Source: Treponema sp. Marseille-Q4130 (GTDB lineage: Bacteria > Spirochaetota > Spirochaetia > Treponematales > Treponemataceae). From it: a stretch of 64,000 nucleotides of DNA. The notes under the pieces are model-generated. The model was given only the letters and a program-made list of their open reading frames with translations, had not been told where the DNA came from and made no database searches. The stretch is from the NCBI RefSeq assembly GCF_014334325.1, contig NZ_JACSET010000003.1, forward strand, positions 269,835 through 333,834. The letters are read 5' to 3'. Below are positions 8,787 to 19,600 of this stretch, one piece after another. Both the position numbers and the translations under genes were made by a program. Numbering within the stretch: the first letter of the stretch is position 1; every line of letters starts with the position of its first letter.

Positions 8787-8895
8787 TGCGGCCGTGCCCG
8801 GCTGTGTGATCTGCCGGGCATATTGATTGACAGAAGCCCGCATCGCCGCTACCATTTGCGCATGGTGCACGAAAAACTGCCGCACGGGAAACTTG
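8771..8895 (+). repeat. 125-bp direct repeat, copy B
   Basis: Intact-context copy of the segment also found at 479-603. It contains the permease tail, a hairpin with stem 8795-8802/8813-8820 and loop tgtgtgatct, and the start of the HAD gene. In copy A the loop is identical and one stem pair is A-T where this copy has G-C, so base-pairing is kept. Confidence 0.75.
8795..8820 (+). terminator. Hairpin between permease and HAD gene
   Basis: TGCCCGGC and GCCGGGCA form an exact 8-bp stem. There is no T-tract, so it is more likely an mRNA-stability or processing element than a full terminator. Confidence 0.45.
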
Positions 8896-9704
8896 TCGTC
8901 AAACTCATCGCACTCGATTTGGACGATACGCTTTTAAACCGCGATTTGACGATTTCGCCGCGCACGGTTTCTGCGCTGCGCGCCGCCGCTGCACGGGGCA
9001 TCTTTGTTGTCATCTGTTCCGGACGCGCGGAAAGCGGCATCCTTCCCTTTGTCAGACGGCTCGACATCGCGGGCTTACAGACGGGCAGATATGTCATCGC
9101 GCTCAACGGAGCTGTCGTATTCGATTTGCACACGCGAGAGCCGCTCTTTTCAAAAAAGCTTGACGGCAACGTACTCTTGGAAATATTTCGCGAAGCGGAA
9201 AAACGCGGACTTTGTGCGCAAGTGTACAGTGCTTCTACGATCTATGCTTCCGTCGATACAAAATGGTCTCACCTCGATTCGGACATTTCGGGACTTCCGC
9301 TGAAAGTCGTCGACGATTTTCCGTCGTTTTTAAAGCGCGGATATGCAAAGATGCTGATTTCCGCGGATCCGAAAGACATCGATGACTTAATTCCCTTCCT
9401 GCGCGAAAAATTTCGCGGCAAAGCCGACTTCTTTATCAGTAAGCCGTTTTTTCTCGAAGTGATGCCGCCGGACTGCGGCAAGGGCGAAGCCGTGCTCTAC
9501 CTTGCGCAAAAGCTCAGCATAGAGCGAAGCGAAACGATGGCGTTCGGCGACAGCATGAACGACGAATCGATGCTTCGCATGACGGCGCACGGAGTCGCGA
9601 TGTCGAACGGTCTTCCGCAGATTCGGGAAGCGGCCGTGTACGTGACGCGCAAAAGCAACGACGAAGACGGCATCGCCGATTTTCTCGAAGCCTTTGTATT
9701 GTAG
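8862..9704 (+). CDS. Cof-type HAD sugar phosphatase
   Basis: A 280-residue haloacid-dehalogenase phosphatase of the Cof/YidA type. Motif I is LDLDDT with the nucleophile and acid aspartates, and the C-terminal metal-binding motif is FGDSMNDESML. A cap domain lies between them. It probably removes phosphate from a sugar phosphate, which fits its place after the sugar transporter. The start at 8862 is chosen over 8823 because the catalytic motif then begins about 20 residues in; a further shortening would need a non-standard start. Exact substrate unknown. Confidence 0.85.
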   Translation: MVHEKLPHGKLVVKLIALDLDDTLLNRDLTISPRTVSALRAAAARGIFVVICSGRAESGILPFVRRLDIAGLQTGRYVIALNGAVVFDLHTREPLFSKKLDGNVLLEIFREAEKRGLCAQVYSASTIYASVDTKWSHLDSDISGLPLKVVDDFPSFLKRGYAKMLISADPKDIDDLIPFLREKFRGKADFFISKPFFLEVMPPDCGKGEAVLYLAQKLSIERSETMAFGDSMNDESMLRMTAHGVAMSNGLPQIREAAVYVTRKSNDEDGIADFLEAFVL

Positions 9705-9842
9705 CAGGTTTCTCCGTGATCGCTGTAGCTCGGCGAAAATCGACAAACGCGCCGCAGAGTGCCGGAATAATTTACCGCTCCGCGCGAATAAATCGAAGCG
9801 GGTATCTAAAAGCCGAGCTGTTATCCTTTGTTCAAAACGTGC

Positions 9843-9848
9843 TATACT
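9843..9848 (+). promoter_or_regulatory. -10 box TATACT six bases before the start codon
   Basis: TATACT lies 6 bases upstream of the ATG at 9855, with no Shine-Dalgarno. If used, transcription would start at or next to the ATG and give a leaderless mRNA. No good -35 box is seen. The 150 bases before it (9705 on) hold nothing else recognisable. Confidence 0.4.
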
Positions 9849-9854
9849 TTCCGT

Positions 9855-10259
9855 ATGCTCGATTATGTTTTGATCGGATGCGCGGCGCTTATTATTATCT
9901 TTGCGCTGCAGTATTTTATTAAATTGACGGAACGCGATAAGCGTAAAACGACCGGTACGCGACAAAAGATGTATTCGTTTGCGAATTGTCCGCTTTGCGC
10001 TTCGCCGTTATACAAAGAAGATTTGTATTCGCGCGTGTTCCGGCCGATGACGGTAAGCGATCAGCGCTGCATCATCCTCGGCTGTCCGCACTGCTATCCG
10101 AAAACCGAACCGGGTGTAAAACGGCTATGTCCCGTATGTCATAAAGAAGTTCCGCCGGAGGGACACCTCGTCGCACGGCTTTTTAATAAAACGAAGGACG
10201 GCAAAAAACACGTCATCGTTACCGGCTGCTCTGTGTGCTGCAAATACGAACGGTCGTGA
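9855..10259 (+). CDS. Small membrane-anchored protein with two zinc ribbons
   Basis: A 134-residue protein of unknown function. One N-terminal transmembrane helix (about 3-22) is followed by a basic stretch and then four cysteine knuckles: CPLC, GCPHC, CPVC and GCSVCC. These would make two treble-clef or ribbon zinc sites. The soluble part should face the cytoplasm by the positive-inside rule. The start at 9855 is chosen because the -10-like box lies just before it and the 9828 alternative would overlap that box. I do not recognise a named family. Confidence 0.7.
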   Translation: MLDYVLIGCAALIIIFALQYFIKLTERDKRKTTGTRQKMYSFANCPLCASPLYKEDLYSRVFRPMTVSDQRCIILGCPHCYPKTEPGVKRLCPVCHKEVPPEGHLVARLFNKTKDGKKHVIVTGCSVCCKYERS

Positions 10260-10393
10260 AGCGGATGCATTGTCCTTGATAACGCAGTGTCCCGAGCTAA
10301 AGCTTTCAAAACGATATACCGATAATGAAGGGAATAGATGGCTTTGTCGGTCAATATTGTTTAAAAACCGTCGTTTTAAAATCGTTTATCGGT

Positions 10394-10415
10394 TATAATT
10401 AAATATATAAGGGAG
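10394..10415 (+). promoter_or_regulatory. -10 box and ribosome binding site of the 1558-residue protein
   Basis: TATAAT at 10394-10399 and GGGAG at 10411-10415 precede the ATG at 10420. The -35 region is not clear. Confidence 0.45.
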
Positions 10416-10419
10416 TTTT

Positions 10420-13400
10420 ATGAAAAAAATTATATTCGCCGCCTGCTTTTACTGCGTATTAGTAGGTGTATACGCAGCCGGCTCCAGAGATATAACGAAA
10501 ACCGAATTTAGCGCTCCGGAAAGCTGGCAGGAAACGGTCGATATTTCGGCGAAAAAAAAGGGAAAATACAATATCCTCGTGACGGCTCGCGATATTGCCG
10601 GAAATGTCGGCTATGCGGGGCCTTTTAATATGTATATAGATCCCGCTTCGGATTTACCCGTAACGTCGATCGCGTTTCCGAGTTCGGGCGCGGCCGTAAA
10701 CGGCAATGTGGATATCGTCGGAACCTGCTATGATGACGATAAGGTTTCGCAGGTTTCGCTGCGTATCGACGGCGGCGAACAAACGTATACGGCAAAGGGC
10801 ACCGAATTTTGGTCGTACTCTCTCGATACGGCGTCTTTAGACGAAGGTCTGCATATCGTCGAAGTATGGGGTGTCGATGTAAACGGTGTTCAGGGGAAAA
10901 GCGTAAAGACTTCGTTTAATTTGGACAGGCGGCAGCCCGTCACAAATGTTACGAATACCGGAGCAGGTTCTTTGGTATCGGGTACCGTACAGCTGGAAGG
11001 AACGGTTGAAGACGGCAACGGTATAGAGCGCCTTTTTTATTCGTTCGACAACGGGAACAAATTTGAAGAAGTGCGCCTTTCATACAATAAAAAACTGAAC
11101 CGCTCAAATTTCAAACTTCCCATAAAAACGACATTGCTTTCCGACGGACCCAACGTATGTTGGTTTAAAGCGATCGATAAACAGGGTTCGACGGGAATTT
11201 ATACCTTTTTGTTTTTCGTAGACAATGTTGCGCCGACACTTTCGTTTATCTATCCGGACGATGAAAACGAAACCTTTCCGAGCGTTTTTTCCGTTGCGGG
11301 AAAGGTCGCCGACAGTACGGAACTCGAGTCTCTTTCGTGGGTATGCGGCAAAGCGAGCGGTGACATTCCCGTAACGCCGGGCAACGTTTATTGGGTTAAA
11401 GAATTCGATTTCAGCGGCACGAATACAAAATCGGTTCTCATCGAATTCGTTGCAAAAGACGTTGCGGGAAACGTCGTGCGCGCGAAAAAGAAGATCGCAA
11501 TCGATAAAGCGAAAGACAAGCCCGGTTTGGAAATCGTCAGTCCGAAAGCGGGCGAAAAGATAGACGGTGCTCTTTTTGTCGCCGGTTTGGGATACGCAAA
11601 CGCATCGGAAATCCGTTATCGAATCGATAAGGGTGAAGAAAAAACCGCTGCTGTCTCCGGATCGTCGGGTACATTCACCGCAACCGAAGACGAACTTCCG
11701 GCCGGAAACCATACGCTTGTCGCATACGCCGTACGTGCCGACGGAACGGTGGGAAATGTGCATACCGTTCAATTCTCTTCAATAGGAAAAGCTCCCGTCA
11801 TCTCGTTTGAATCGGGCGGCTCCGTTATCCCCCTGTACGGCGCGCAAAATAAAGTATCGACAAGCGTCCGCATCAAAGCGGAAGCGGGGTTGCACGAAGT
11901 ACTTGTCGGTTTTAACGGCGAAGAAGAAAAAGCGCTTAGCGTTAAACAAGGTCAAACCGAATTTACCGTGCGCCCGCCCGTAAACGAAAAAATGCCCGGG
12001 GGAATATATTCGATATCCGTCAGCGCAACCGATACGGCAGGCCGCGCCGTCCGCCAAAAACTGCTCATAGGCATTGCCGGTAACGCCGCTTCAAGCGATT
12101 CCGCCGCGTTTGTGTGGGCGGGAAGGAGAATCGGAAATGCTGCCGTTCTTGAAGCGGGCGAGTCTTTGACCGGTTTGTATTATTCGAACGAAGGCGCCCG
12201 GATCGAAAGCGCCGAATTGACCGGCTCTGCGGAGCTTAGTTGCGAAGCTGAAGGCAACGTCGTAAAAATCAGTGCGGCGAAAGACGGCACCTATAACGGC
12301 ATACGCTTAACGATACGTACAAGCGACGGTAAAGAAATGACGAGCGAAAGCATCGATGTGCTGGTCGATACGGCTTTTCCGAGTATAACGCTCGAACGAG
12401 CCGCGTCATCGTCATATGTAAAGGATTCGATCGTGTTTTCAGGAAGCGTGAGCGGTACCCTGCTCCCGCCCGAATATCGCCTGTCGTCCGCATCTTCGGA
12501 TGAAGTCTTAACGGGAACGCTCGAAAGCCGTTTCGAAAAAACGCTCGACGTAAAAGGCTTTCCCGACGGAGCGCTCCTGCTCACCGTCGTCGCCGTGGAC
12601 AGCGTCGGTAAAAGAACTGCAGAGCACGGAATTTTTATAAAAGACACCGAAGCGCCGGACGTGCGTATGGTGATGCCCGCATCGGGCGATAAGGTAAACG
12701 GTTCGGTAACGGCGGCTTTTAAAGTCGATGAAAAATTCGGCGGCGTAAAAGCCGAATATAAATCCGACGATAAAAATTCCGCGTGGAAAGAATTTCCGTA
12801 TGCATCGCTTTCGAACGTCGTTATCGGCACGGCATCGGAACCGATAAGCAAAAACATGCAGTTCCGCTTTACCGACGATGCGGGAAACGCGAGGCTCATC
12901 GATACATACGACTTCGATATCGATACGGCTGCGGATGCGCCCGTCGTCGAAATACATTTGCCGTTTGAAAATGAGATTATTGTCAAAGATTTCGAGATTT
13001 CGGGTATCGTATACGACGACGACGCTCCGGCGAAAATTTATTATAAAATCGATAATGCGCCGTATACGGCGATCGACGTTACGCATACATTTTCGATCCC
13101 TGTCGCCCTTTCGTCTTTAACCGATAACGAGCACACGATCAGTATATACGGCGAAGACATTTACGGCGTAAAAGGTACGCCGGTCGAACGCAAAATCAGA
13201 GTGTCGCTCGAAAAGCCGTCGGCGCAGATGGCTTCGCCCGATATAAGCGAAACGGTAAAGGGTCTCATAACGATACGCGGTACGGCTTCCGATGCGAACG
13301 GCATCAGTGAAGTGTACATTTCGGTGAATAACGGAAACAGTTTTTTGCTTGCCGAAGGCGCGGAAAAATGGAACTACTCGCTCAACACTCAGGTTATCGG

Positions 13401-15096
13401 CGACGGTACCCACGTCGTGCTTATCAGGGCGATCGACAAATACGCTCAGGAATCGGTAGCGTCGACTCTCATCAATATCGACAACACTCCGCCGTCATTG
13501 GAAATCGAATATCCTTTGGCGGGTTCCGCGCTCGATAAAGATTTATTTATATCGGGGCAGGCATGGGACAATATTTCACTTGAAGGCGTAACGTTGAAAA
13601 TAAAGAGCCTTTCGAATACGACCGTTCCCGCATCTCTTGCACAGATAAAATTGAAGACGGAATTGCTTATCGCCGAAAGCATCGATATCGCTTCGCTGCC
13701 TGAAGGGCGCTACAATTTGGAGATATCCGGCATCGACAAAGCGGGCAATACGAACGAAGCCGCCGTAAACTTCGACGTGTCACGAAAAGCCGATAAAAAT
13801 AAAATCGAACTGCTGTACCCTCTGAACGGACAAACGCTCTGCGGCGAGTTCAACGTGTACGGTCGCGTAGACCCTGCGTCGAACATACAACAGATATCGC
13901 TGTTTATAGACGGGAAACAGATAGCGACGACCGATGTGTCCCCGACGTATTATTCGTCGTTCCGGCTGAATCCCGAACTCATAAGCGACGGCACGCACAC
14001 GATTGAAATAAAGGGAATTCTTCCGGCAAGTCAAACCGTTATTTCAAGCGGCGTTTCCGTGCAGTACAATGAAAACGGACCGTGGATCACGATCGACAAT
14101 CTCGGCATGGGAGACTTTGCGGTAGACCGTCCGTATCTGAAAGGCAGTGTCGGCTATTCCGTTTCGCAAGAGGAAAAAGATGCCGTCTTTGCAAAGGGCG
14201 CATCCGCCGATGCGAAACGAATTTTTGCGGGAAAGCGTCTCAAATCGGTTGAAGTGAGTTTCAATAACGGACGAACCTTTGCACCGGCGAAACTCAAGAA
14301 AAAAGGCTGGCAGTACCGTATCGAAACGGAAGATATGATCGAAGGCAATCATTTTTTACTCGTCCGTGCCGTCATGGAAAATAAAGAAGTCGCGATATGC
14401 AGGACGATCGTAAAAATCGATAAAACAGTCCCGAATATAACGCTTATCTCTCCGGGTGCAGGCGGCCGCTATAACGGGGCTATAACCTTTACCGGTTTAA
14501 CGTCGGACAATATCGCAGTGCAGGGTGCAGAGGCCGCGCTGCGCAAAGGCGACAAAGCGACCTACGGAGTGCCGAAGTTCATACAGGGGCTGCATTTCGA
14601 AGCGGGCTTTTGGGGCGCGACGCTGTGGAACGTCGGCGTCGGTTTAAGCTTTTTCGACGACAACGTAAAACTCCAGCTGCATTACGGGCAGTTTACGCAA
14701 AATCAATTCGACGAGTTTTATAAAACGCAGGATCGTTCGCTGCGGCAAATCCGTTACGGCGGACACGTCGGGTCTATAAAACTTTTGGCGAACGTATTCG
14801 AACTGCCCTTCGGTTATTATTTCGGCCCCGATTGGCATTGGCTGTATTTGAACATAGCTGTCGGCGCACAGTTTTCGCTGTTCAGCGCAACCCAGAGCGG
14901 AAGACCGCAAGTGCTTTCCGCCGGTTTGGTGCAGCTCGAATTCCCGCGCGTAAAACTGTACAAGCGGAAATACCTCGGTTCGTTTTCGTTCTTTACCGAA
15001 GGTCAGCTGTGGTTTATTTCGACCGACATTGAAGGACCGGCGATCAAATCCGTTCTGCCGCATATATCAGGCGGTGTACGCGTGAATGTATTTTAA
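10420..15096 (+). CDS. Large Ig-like-repeat surface protein with C-terminal beta-barrel-like region
   Basis: A 1558-residue exported protein with an N-terminal signal peptide (cleavage after VYAA or so). Most of its length is a chain of bacterial Ig-like domains of about 90-100 residues. Each shows a pattern like G...V.G.V.I.G...D, then V.V.ID.G, then W.Y...T..L.EG.H.V...A.D..G. The last 190 residues differ: from about 1370 they show alternating aromatic and polar strands (HFEAGFWGATLWNVGVGLSF, GGHVGS) and end in Val-Phe, as outer-membrane beta-barrels do. It may be a stalk anchored in the outer membrane. It shares the Ig-like pattern with the 3199-residue protein at 16651. Function, adhesion or envelope structure, is inference. 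Confidence 0.75.
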   Translation: MKKIIFAACFYCVLVGVYAAGSRDITKTEFSAPESWQETVDISAKKKGKYNILVTARDIAGNVGYAGPFNMYIDPASDLPVTSIAFPSSGAAVNGNVDIVGTCYDDDKVSQVSLRIDGGEQTYTAKGTEFWSYSLDTASLDEGLHIVEVWGVDVNGVQGKSVKTSFNLDRRQPVTNVTNTGAGSLVSGTVQLEGTVEDGNGIERLFYSFDNGNKFEEVRLSYNKKLNRSNFKLPIKTTLLSDGPNVCWFKAIDKQGSTGIYTFLFFVDNVAPTLSFIYPDDENETFPSVFSVAGKVADSTELESLSWVCGKASGDIPVTPGNVYWVKEFDFSGTNTKSVLIEFVAKDVAGNVVRAKKKIAIDKAKDKPGLEIVSPKAGEKIDGALFVAGLGYANASEIRYRIDKGEEKTAAVSGSSGTFTATEDELPAGNHTLVAYAVRADGTVGNVHTVQFSSIGKAPVISFESGGSVIPLYGAQNKVSTSVRIKAEAGLHEVLVGFNGEEEKALSVKQGQTEFTVRPPVNEKMPGGIYSISVSATDTAGRAVRQKLLIGIAGNAASSDSAAFVWAGRRIGNAAVLEAGESLTGLYYSNEGARIESAELTGSAELSCEAEGNVVKISAAKDGTYNGIRLTIRTSDGKEMTSESIDVLVDTAFPSITLERAASSSYVKDSIVFSGSVSGTLLPPEYRLSSASSDEVLTGTLESRFEKTLDVKGFPDGALLLTVVAVDSVGKRTAEHGIFIKDTEAPDVRMVMPASGDKVNGSVTAAFKVDEKFGGVKAEYKSDDKNSAWKEFPYASLSNVVIGTASEPISKNMQFRFTDDAGNARLIDTYDFDIDTAADAPVVEIHLPFENEIIVKDFEISGIVYDDDAPAKIYYKIDNAPYTAIDVTHTFSIPVALSSLTDNEHTISIYGEDIYGVKGTPVERKIRVSLEKPSAQMASPDISETVKGLITIRGTASDANGISEVYISVNNGNSFLLAEGAEKWNYSLNTQVIGDGTHVVLIRAIDKYAQESVASTLINIDNTPPSLEIEYPLAGSALDKDLFISGQAWDNISLEGVTLKIKSLSNTTVPASLAQIKLKTELLIAESIDIASLPEGRYNLEISGIDKAGNTNEAAVNFDVSRKADKNKIELLYPLNGQTLCGEFNVYGRVDPASNIQQISLFIDGKQIATTDVSPTYYSSFRLNPELISDGTHTIEIKGILPASQTVISSGVSVQYNENGPWITIDNLGMGDFAVDRPYLKGSVGYSVSQEEKDAVFAKGASADAKRIFAGKRLKSVEVSFNNGRTFAPAKLKKKGWQYRIETEDMIEGNHFLLVRAVMENKEVAICRTIVKIDKTVPNITLISPGAGGRYNGAITFTGLTSDNIAVQGAEAALRKGDKATYGVPKFIQGLHFEAGFWGATLWNVGVGLSFFDDNVKLQLHYGQFTQNQFDEFYKTQDRSLRQIRYGGHVGSIKLLANVFELPFGYYFGPDWHWLYLNIAVGAQFSLFSATQSGRPQVLSAGLVQLEFPRVKLYKRKYLGSFSFFTEGQLWFISTDIEGPAIKSVLPHISGGVRVNVF

Positions 15097-15100
15097 CGTT

Positions 15101-16387
15101 TTAATCCGCGCTCATATACGCGCGGATTTCTTCGGCGAAAGCGGCGATTTTCGCCTGTGATGCGAATGCCGCCTGCCCCAATTCCGTTACCGGGCCGTCC
15201 GTGCACGATGCCGCCCAAAACCGCACGTCATCCGCCTGTAGGTCGTGGGCTTCCGCCCTGCCGGACGTCGGCGCAAGCTTTGTTTGCAGGGAAAGAAATG
15301 TCTGCACATCCGTGTGCGCAAGACTTTCGAGTATGGAAATCTGCGACGCATTGTTGCGGAACGCCATACCGACAAGGGCAGGAGCTATGAGCGTGTGCCG
15401 TGTGCCGTCTCCTTTCGGAAACTGTACGGCATCGTAATATTTGATAAGGATGAGCGGTTTTTGCCGATGTTCCGACAGCGGCATAAAAATCGCACCGAGA
15501 CGATGTTCTTCCATATAGTTTTCGATATCTTTTTCCGTAACATTGTACCAGTGCGGATGGATAAGTCTATCGCGCTGCCATCGCTTGATCGTTCCGAGAA
15601 CGGAAGAAAGCGAGATACCGTTTCCGAGCGGCACATCAAGCAGATCGGATAAACCGTTTGCGTTCGCCGCCGCTTTGACGAGAGCGGCATATCCTTCGCT
15701 TCCTGCAAGCGATTCCGTAAGAGCGCTCACAAAAGCGGTCAGCGTTGCATCCGTTTTTCCGGCGCAAATCAGCGGATAATCGGCATAGCTTTTGACGATT
15801 TGCAAATAGGATTCAAAGTCGGCAAAAGTTTCCGGCAGCGCAAGCGCCGCATTGTTTCGATACGTGCGGTAACAGGCGAGCTCGTAATGGTTGAGCAGCA
15901 GCGGAAGCATTTTGTATGCGCTGTCGACTTTTCCCGCATTTCTGACGGACACCGGAAAAAGATTGTACACGTTTTCCGGAATCGAAATCGCTTTTCCTGC
16001 CGCATCCGTAGCAAGTATGCCGTTCCACATAAAGAGCAGATCATATGTTTTTGCGATACGCTTTGCATTCCGTATATCCTTTTCCGTGAGCTGCACAGTC
16101 CGTACCCGCGAATAGTTTTTTTGCAGCATTGCGTTATCGGGATTTTCGAACGTTTCCCCGATCGCCTTTACAATGTTTTCGGAAATTCCGTAATACGCAA
16201 CGTCGAGTCTGCGGTCGTCCTTATAGCGTGCTATGCCGAAAACGCCTGCAGCAGCGGCAAAGAGCGCAAATATGACGACGATAAGCGACCGCCGCTTTTC
16301 GGACAATCGCTTCGGTTTTGCCTGTTGCCGTTTTGCTTGCGGCCGATTTTTGCCGCCTCTCGATTTTTTCGATATATTTCCACCCAT
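15101..16387 (-). CDS. Membrane-anchored solute-binding-protein-like protein
   Basis: A 428-residue protein. A very basic N-terminus (Lys/Arg/Gln-rich, about 1-37) precedes one transmembrane helix (about 38-58: LIVVIFALFAAAAGVFGIAR), so the rest should be outside the cytoplasmic membrane. The outer part resembles family-1 periplasmic binding proteins: an opening strand RLDVAYYGIS, a lobe crossing around 180-190, and a closing lobe with ALVGMAF. Start 16387 is preferred over 16417 because a TATAGT box (16394-16399 on the minus strand) overlaps the longer start. No transporter genes adjoin it. A role as sensor or as a non-transport binding protein is possible. Confidence 0.6.
   Translation of the reverse strand: MGGNISKKSRGGKNRPQAKRQQAKPKRLSEKRRSLIVVIFALFAAAAGVFGIARYKDDRRLDVAYYGISENIVKAIGETFENPDNAMLQKNYSRVRTVQLTEKDIRNAKRIAKTYDLLFMWNGILATDAAGKAISIPENVYNLFPVSVRNAGKVDSAYKMLPLLLNHYELACYRTYRNNAALALPETFADFESYLQIVKSYADYPLICAGKTDATLTAFVSALTESLAGSEGYAALVKAAANANGLSDLLDVPLGNGISLSSVLGTIKRWQRDRLIHPHWYNVTEKDIENYMEEHRLGAIFMPLSEHRQKPLILIKYYDAVQFPKGDGTRHTLIAPALVGMAFRNNASQISILESLAHTDVQTFLSLQTKLAPTSGRAEAHDLQADDVRFWAASCTDGPVTELGQAAFASQAKIAAFAEEIRAYMSAD
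15103..15128. terminator. Bidirectional terminator between convergent genes
   Basis: AATCCGCGC and GCGCGGATT form an exact 9-bp stem with an 8-base loop. It follows the plus-strand stop at 15096 and overlaps the last codons of the minus-strand gene. Short A/T runs flank both sides, so it can serve both genes. Confidence 0.55.
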
Positions 16388-16393
16388 AAAAGT

Positions 16394-16422
16394 ACTATAC
16401 CATCTTGTCAAATTCATTCCAA
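16394..16422 (-). promoter_or_regulatory. Minus-strand promoter, probably leaderless
   Basis: Read on the minus strand: TTGGAA (16422-16417), 17 bases, TATAGT (16399-16394), 6 bases, ATG at 16387. No Shine-Dalgarno is seen. The spacing puts the transcript start at the start codon. Confidence 0.5.
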
Positions 16423-16523
16423 GCGGATGTAAAGCGGATGTTCATTTCCGGCGGATCCTTTCAAGCGGATAGTCCGGAAGGAAACGCCGCTGCTTTTTTT
16501 TAGGAATTTTTGTTTTTTTATAT

Positions 16524-16579
16524 TATAATATATATTGGGAAAATTGGATATTTTAGAAATATGATCTATACGGGATCAT
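16524..16579 (+). promoter_or_regulatory. Promoter region of the 3199-residue lipoprotein gene
   Basis: TATAAT at 16524-16529 lies in an AT-rich run. Downstream, ATGATC (16561-16566) and GATCAT (16574-16579) form a short inverted repeat that could be an operator. The leader then runs to the ATG at 16651 with GGAG a few bases before it. Confidence 0.4.
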
Positions 16580-16650
16580 ATCAAGTTGATAACGAATTCT
16601 GCCGATACTCTTACGGTGGAACTGTGTTTAAAAGGCAGGCGGAGACGAAT

Positions 16651-19600
16651 ATGAGTTTTTTAAAGACAAAAAAAACAATTTCAAAAGACTATGGACTATT
16701 GACTGCAGCTTTTATTGCAATGGCGATATATATGCTGACGGTGCTCTCATGCGAAGTGAGCCTCGGCGGGTCGGTGGATGCGGCACCTCCGTCGAACACT
16801 ATTACGTACCCGCCGAAAAATGCCGTGGTGCGCAGTACCTTTGTGATTGCAGGAACATGCAGCGACGACACGAGCGTTGCATCCGTTACGCTGAGCATCA
16901 CAAATACCGGTACGCAGACATCATACGGTCCCTTTCAAGCGGATTTGGCGGACGATAAAAAATCGTGGTCGATCAGGCTCAACAAAGAAAAACGCAACGT
17001 ACCGAATCATCCGTACGCGGGATGGGATTTTCCCGACGGAAAATACAGCGTTACCGCGTATGCGACCGACGCTTCGGGCAGAAACTCCGATACTACGGCA
17101 AATGCGTTTACGATAGACAATACGCCTCCCGTTCTCATTTTGACGTCCCCTTCATCATCCGGCACGCTTGAACCCGATAAATCGGGACGGACGATTTCGT
17201 TTACGGGCACGTATGCGGAAGATACCGACAATCAAATTGCCGAAATGAAAGTGCTCCTTTTTAAAAAAGCGGACGCATCGAAAATAGGCGAGATAACATT
17301 TAATAACATCGATCACATGGCGGAAAACAACAAATACGTCATTGCGCAGTATTTTTCAACAAGCCCTTCAAACCCTGATGATCAGAGACTCTTCGACAAT
17401 TATAAAGCGATATTCGGTGAAACTAATGTTAATAACTATACAAACAATATCGGTACGACAGTAGATTTACCCGTGTACATGACGCTGCTCCTTTCCGACG
17501 GAGCGCGAGTGTACGACGACCCGTCGAATCCTGCGGGAAGCGGCCCCGGCAACCGAACGACGCACTACTACCGAAATACCGACGGCATCATCGATAACTT
17601 TACAAAGGAAAATGCCGCTTATCCGATGAGCATTTTGGAAATCAAAGATTTTCTCAACGGTACGTCGATAAAATACACCGACGATACGGCCGTTACGACG
17701 ATCATAACTGCTTTGAATGGAGCCAAGTCCGCCGAATACAATGCTGCGGACACGACACTTGCCGCCGCCGATAGACCGAATGCGACGACGCTGTCGGTAA
17801 ATCCCAAAGCGAATCCGACCTTTATCGTCTCCGGTTATGCGAAAGATACATCGGGAATAACTTCGTCAAGTTACGATTCGCACGGATTTTATTACTATAC
17901 GAACGGTGCCCCCTTCAGCATCGTTATTTCATCGGGTGCCGACAACGTGCCGGTAAAGTATACGGACAACAATGTTACGATTTATGCCGTCCCTGCTCAG
18001 ACTAACGGTGAATTTACTAATCCGCTGCCGACCGATTGGTCGTCGACTCTGCCGAATCCGGTTCCGTCCGGATGGGTTGAAGTAGAAAGAATAGAAAATC
18101 AAGGAAATAAAACATCGCATACGATAAATAAAGCGCTTTCCGGTTTGGTTCCAAATCTGCGCTATCGGTTCGCCGTATGGGGTAAAGACGTAAACGGAAT
18201 GCAGATCGAACAGGATAAAAACGGCCCCTACGTGTTCGTCGTACAGTCGAGCGGCAATAAGCCGGTAATTTCGATCGGAGCTCAGGATATAAGCGGCGGA
18301 AAAAATACGAACCTCGAAGAAGGAAGTATCGCATCGGGAGCCATTCTTGCCTCTTCATACACTCCTGCAAATAAATTGATCTTCAAGGGTACGGCAACTC
18401 CTGCCGGTTCGCCGATTGCATCGGTAACGGCGGCTGTCGAGTCGATCGAAAATGTAGACACATCGGCAACGGTGCCGTCAAATTCGCTTTCGGTATCGGT
18501 TCCTTCCGTTGCGACGCTGCCCAACTGGGAAACCGTCGTCACGGAAGCTACATCTCTTCCCGACGGCAATTACAAAGTCAAATTCAAGTTTACGGTAGAA
18601 GACAATGCGTACGCGGAAAGCTCCGTTACGCGGAGTATATATATCGACAAAAAAGCGCCTGTTATCACCGTTGAAAATATTCATAACGGTGATCTGATAA
18701 CGGAAGAAAACAGCTATATTCAAACGATAAAAGATTCCGGCGGCAACATAACCGGTCGTCGTTACAGCTTCCGCGGCAAGTGGAGCGATGTAAAAGGAAA
18801 AGGTACAAAAACACTCGAATACAGTACAGACGGCGGCGCACATTGGCATATCGTTACCGATTCGGTAAACGGAAGCGCCGTTCCCCAAGTAACGTCGGAA
18901 GCGTCGTGGACGGCGAATATCGATGTAACCGAAACAGAAAATTATAGTATTAAATTCCGCGCAACCGATGCTGCGGGATTGCAGACGGAATTTTCCAATT
19001 ATACGGGCATCAAATTCGATTTCAGTGTGCCGACAATCACTCCGCTTGAAGCGAAAGTCAATACTACTCCTACCGATACGGATGTTGCGGGTAAATACGT
19101 CAATAAGTCGATGCAGGGAAAAACGCTTACGGTAGAAGCAAGTGTTTCCGATAATCTTTCGCTCGGCATCAGCAATGCGGCTGTTGAGGCAAATATAACC
19201 GCGACTGTTCAGCATAATGGAACCCCTTATACCGGCTCCGACTTGACGGTTACGAAAGAACCGTCTTCGGATAAAAAATCCGCTGTTGTAAAATTCAGGC
19301 TTACGATTCCTTCGGATAATACGAAAGACGGCTCCTGGACATTTACGGTAAGCGCGAAAGACGCAGCCGGAAGAGATGTTGTCACGGAACAGTCGGTCGG
19401 CGTAACGGTAGATACGACAGAGCCGGCATGGAAAACCGACAATACGCCAAACAAAGTGCCGTATATTTCTCCCGAAAATACCGGCGGCTGGTATAACAGA
19501 ACAGCTCTTTTGATAAAAGCACTCGCCGAAGATGGCGGAAGCGATGTAGATAAACTGCAATATAAATTAAGCACAGAGTCCAATTGGAATGATGTGGGTA

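Noticed and set aside
16423-16475. Three AAGCGGAT copies between the divergent genes as an operator array
   Set aside because: The octamer also occurs elsewhere and its spacing is irregular; chance is a sufficient explanation.
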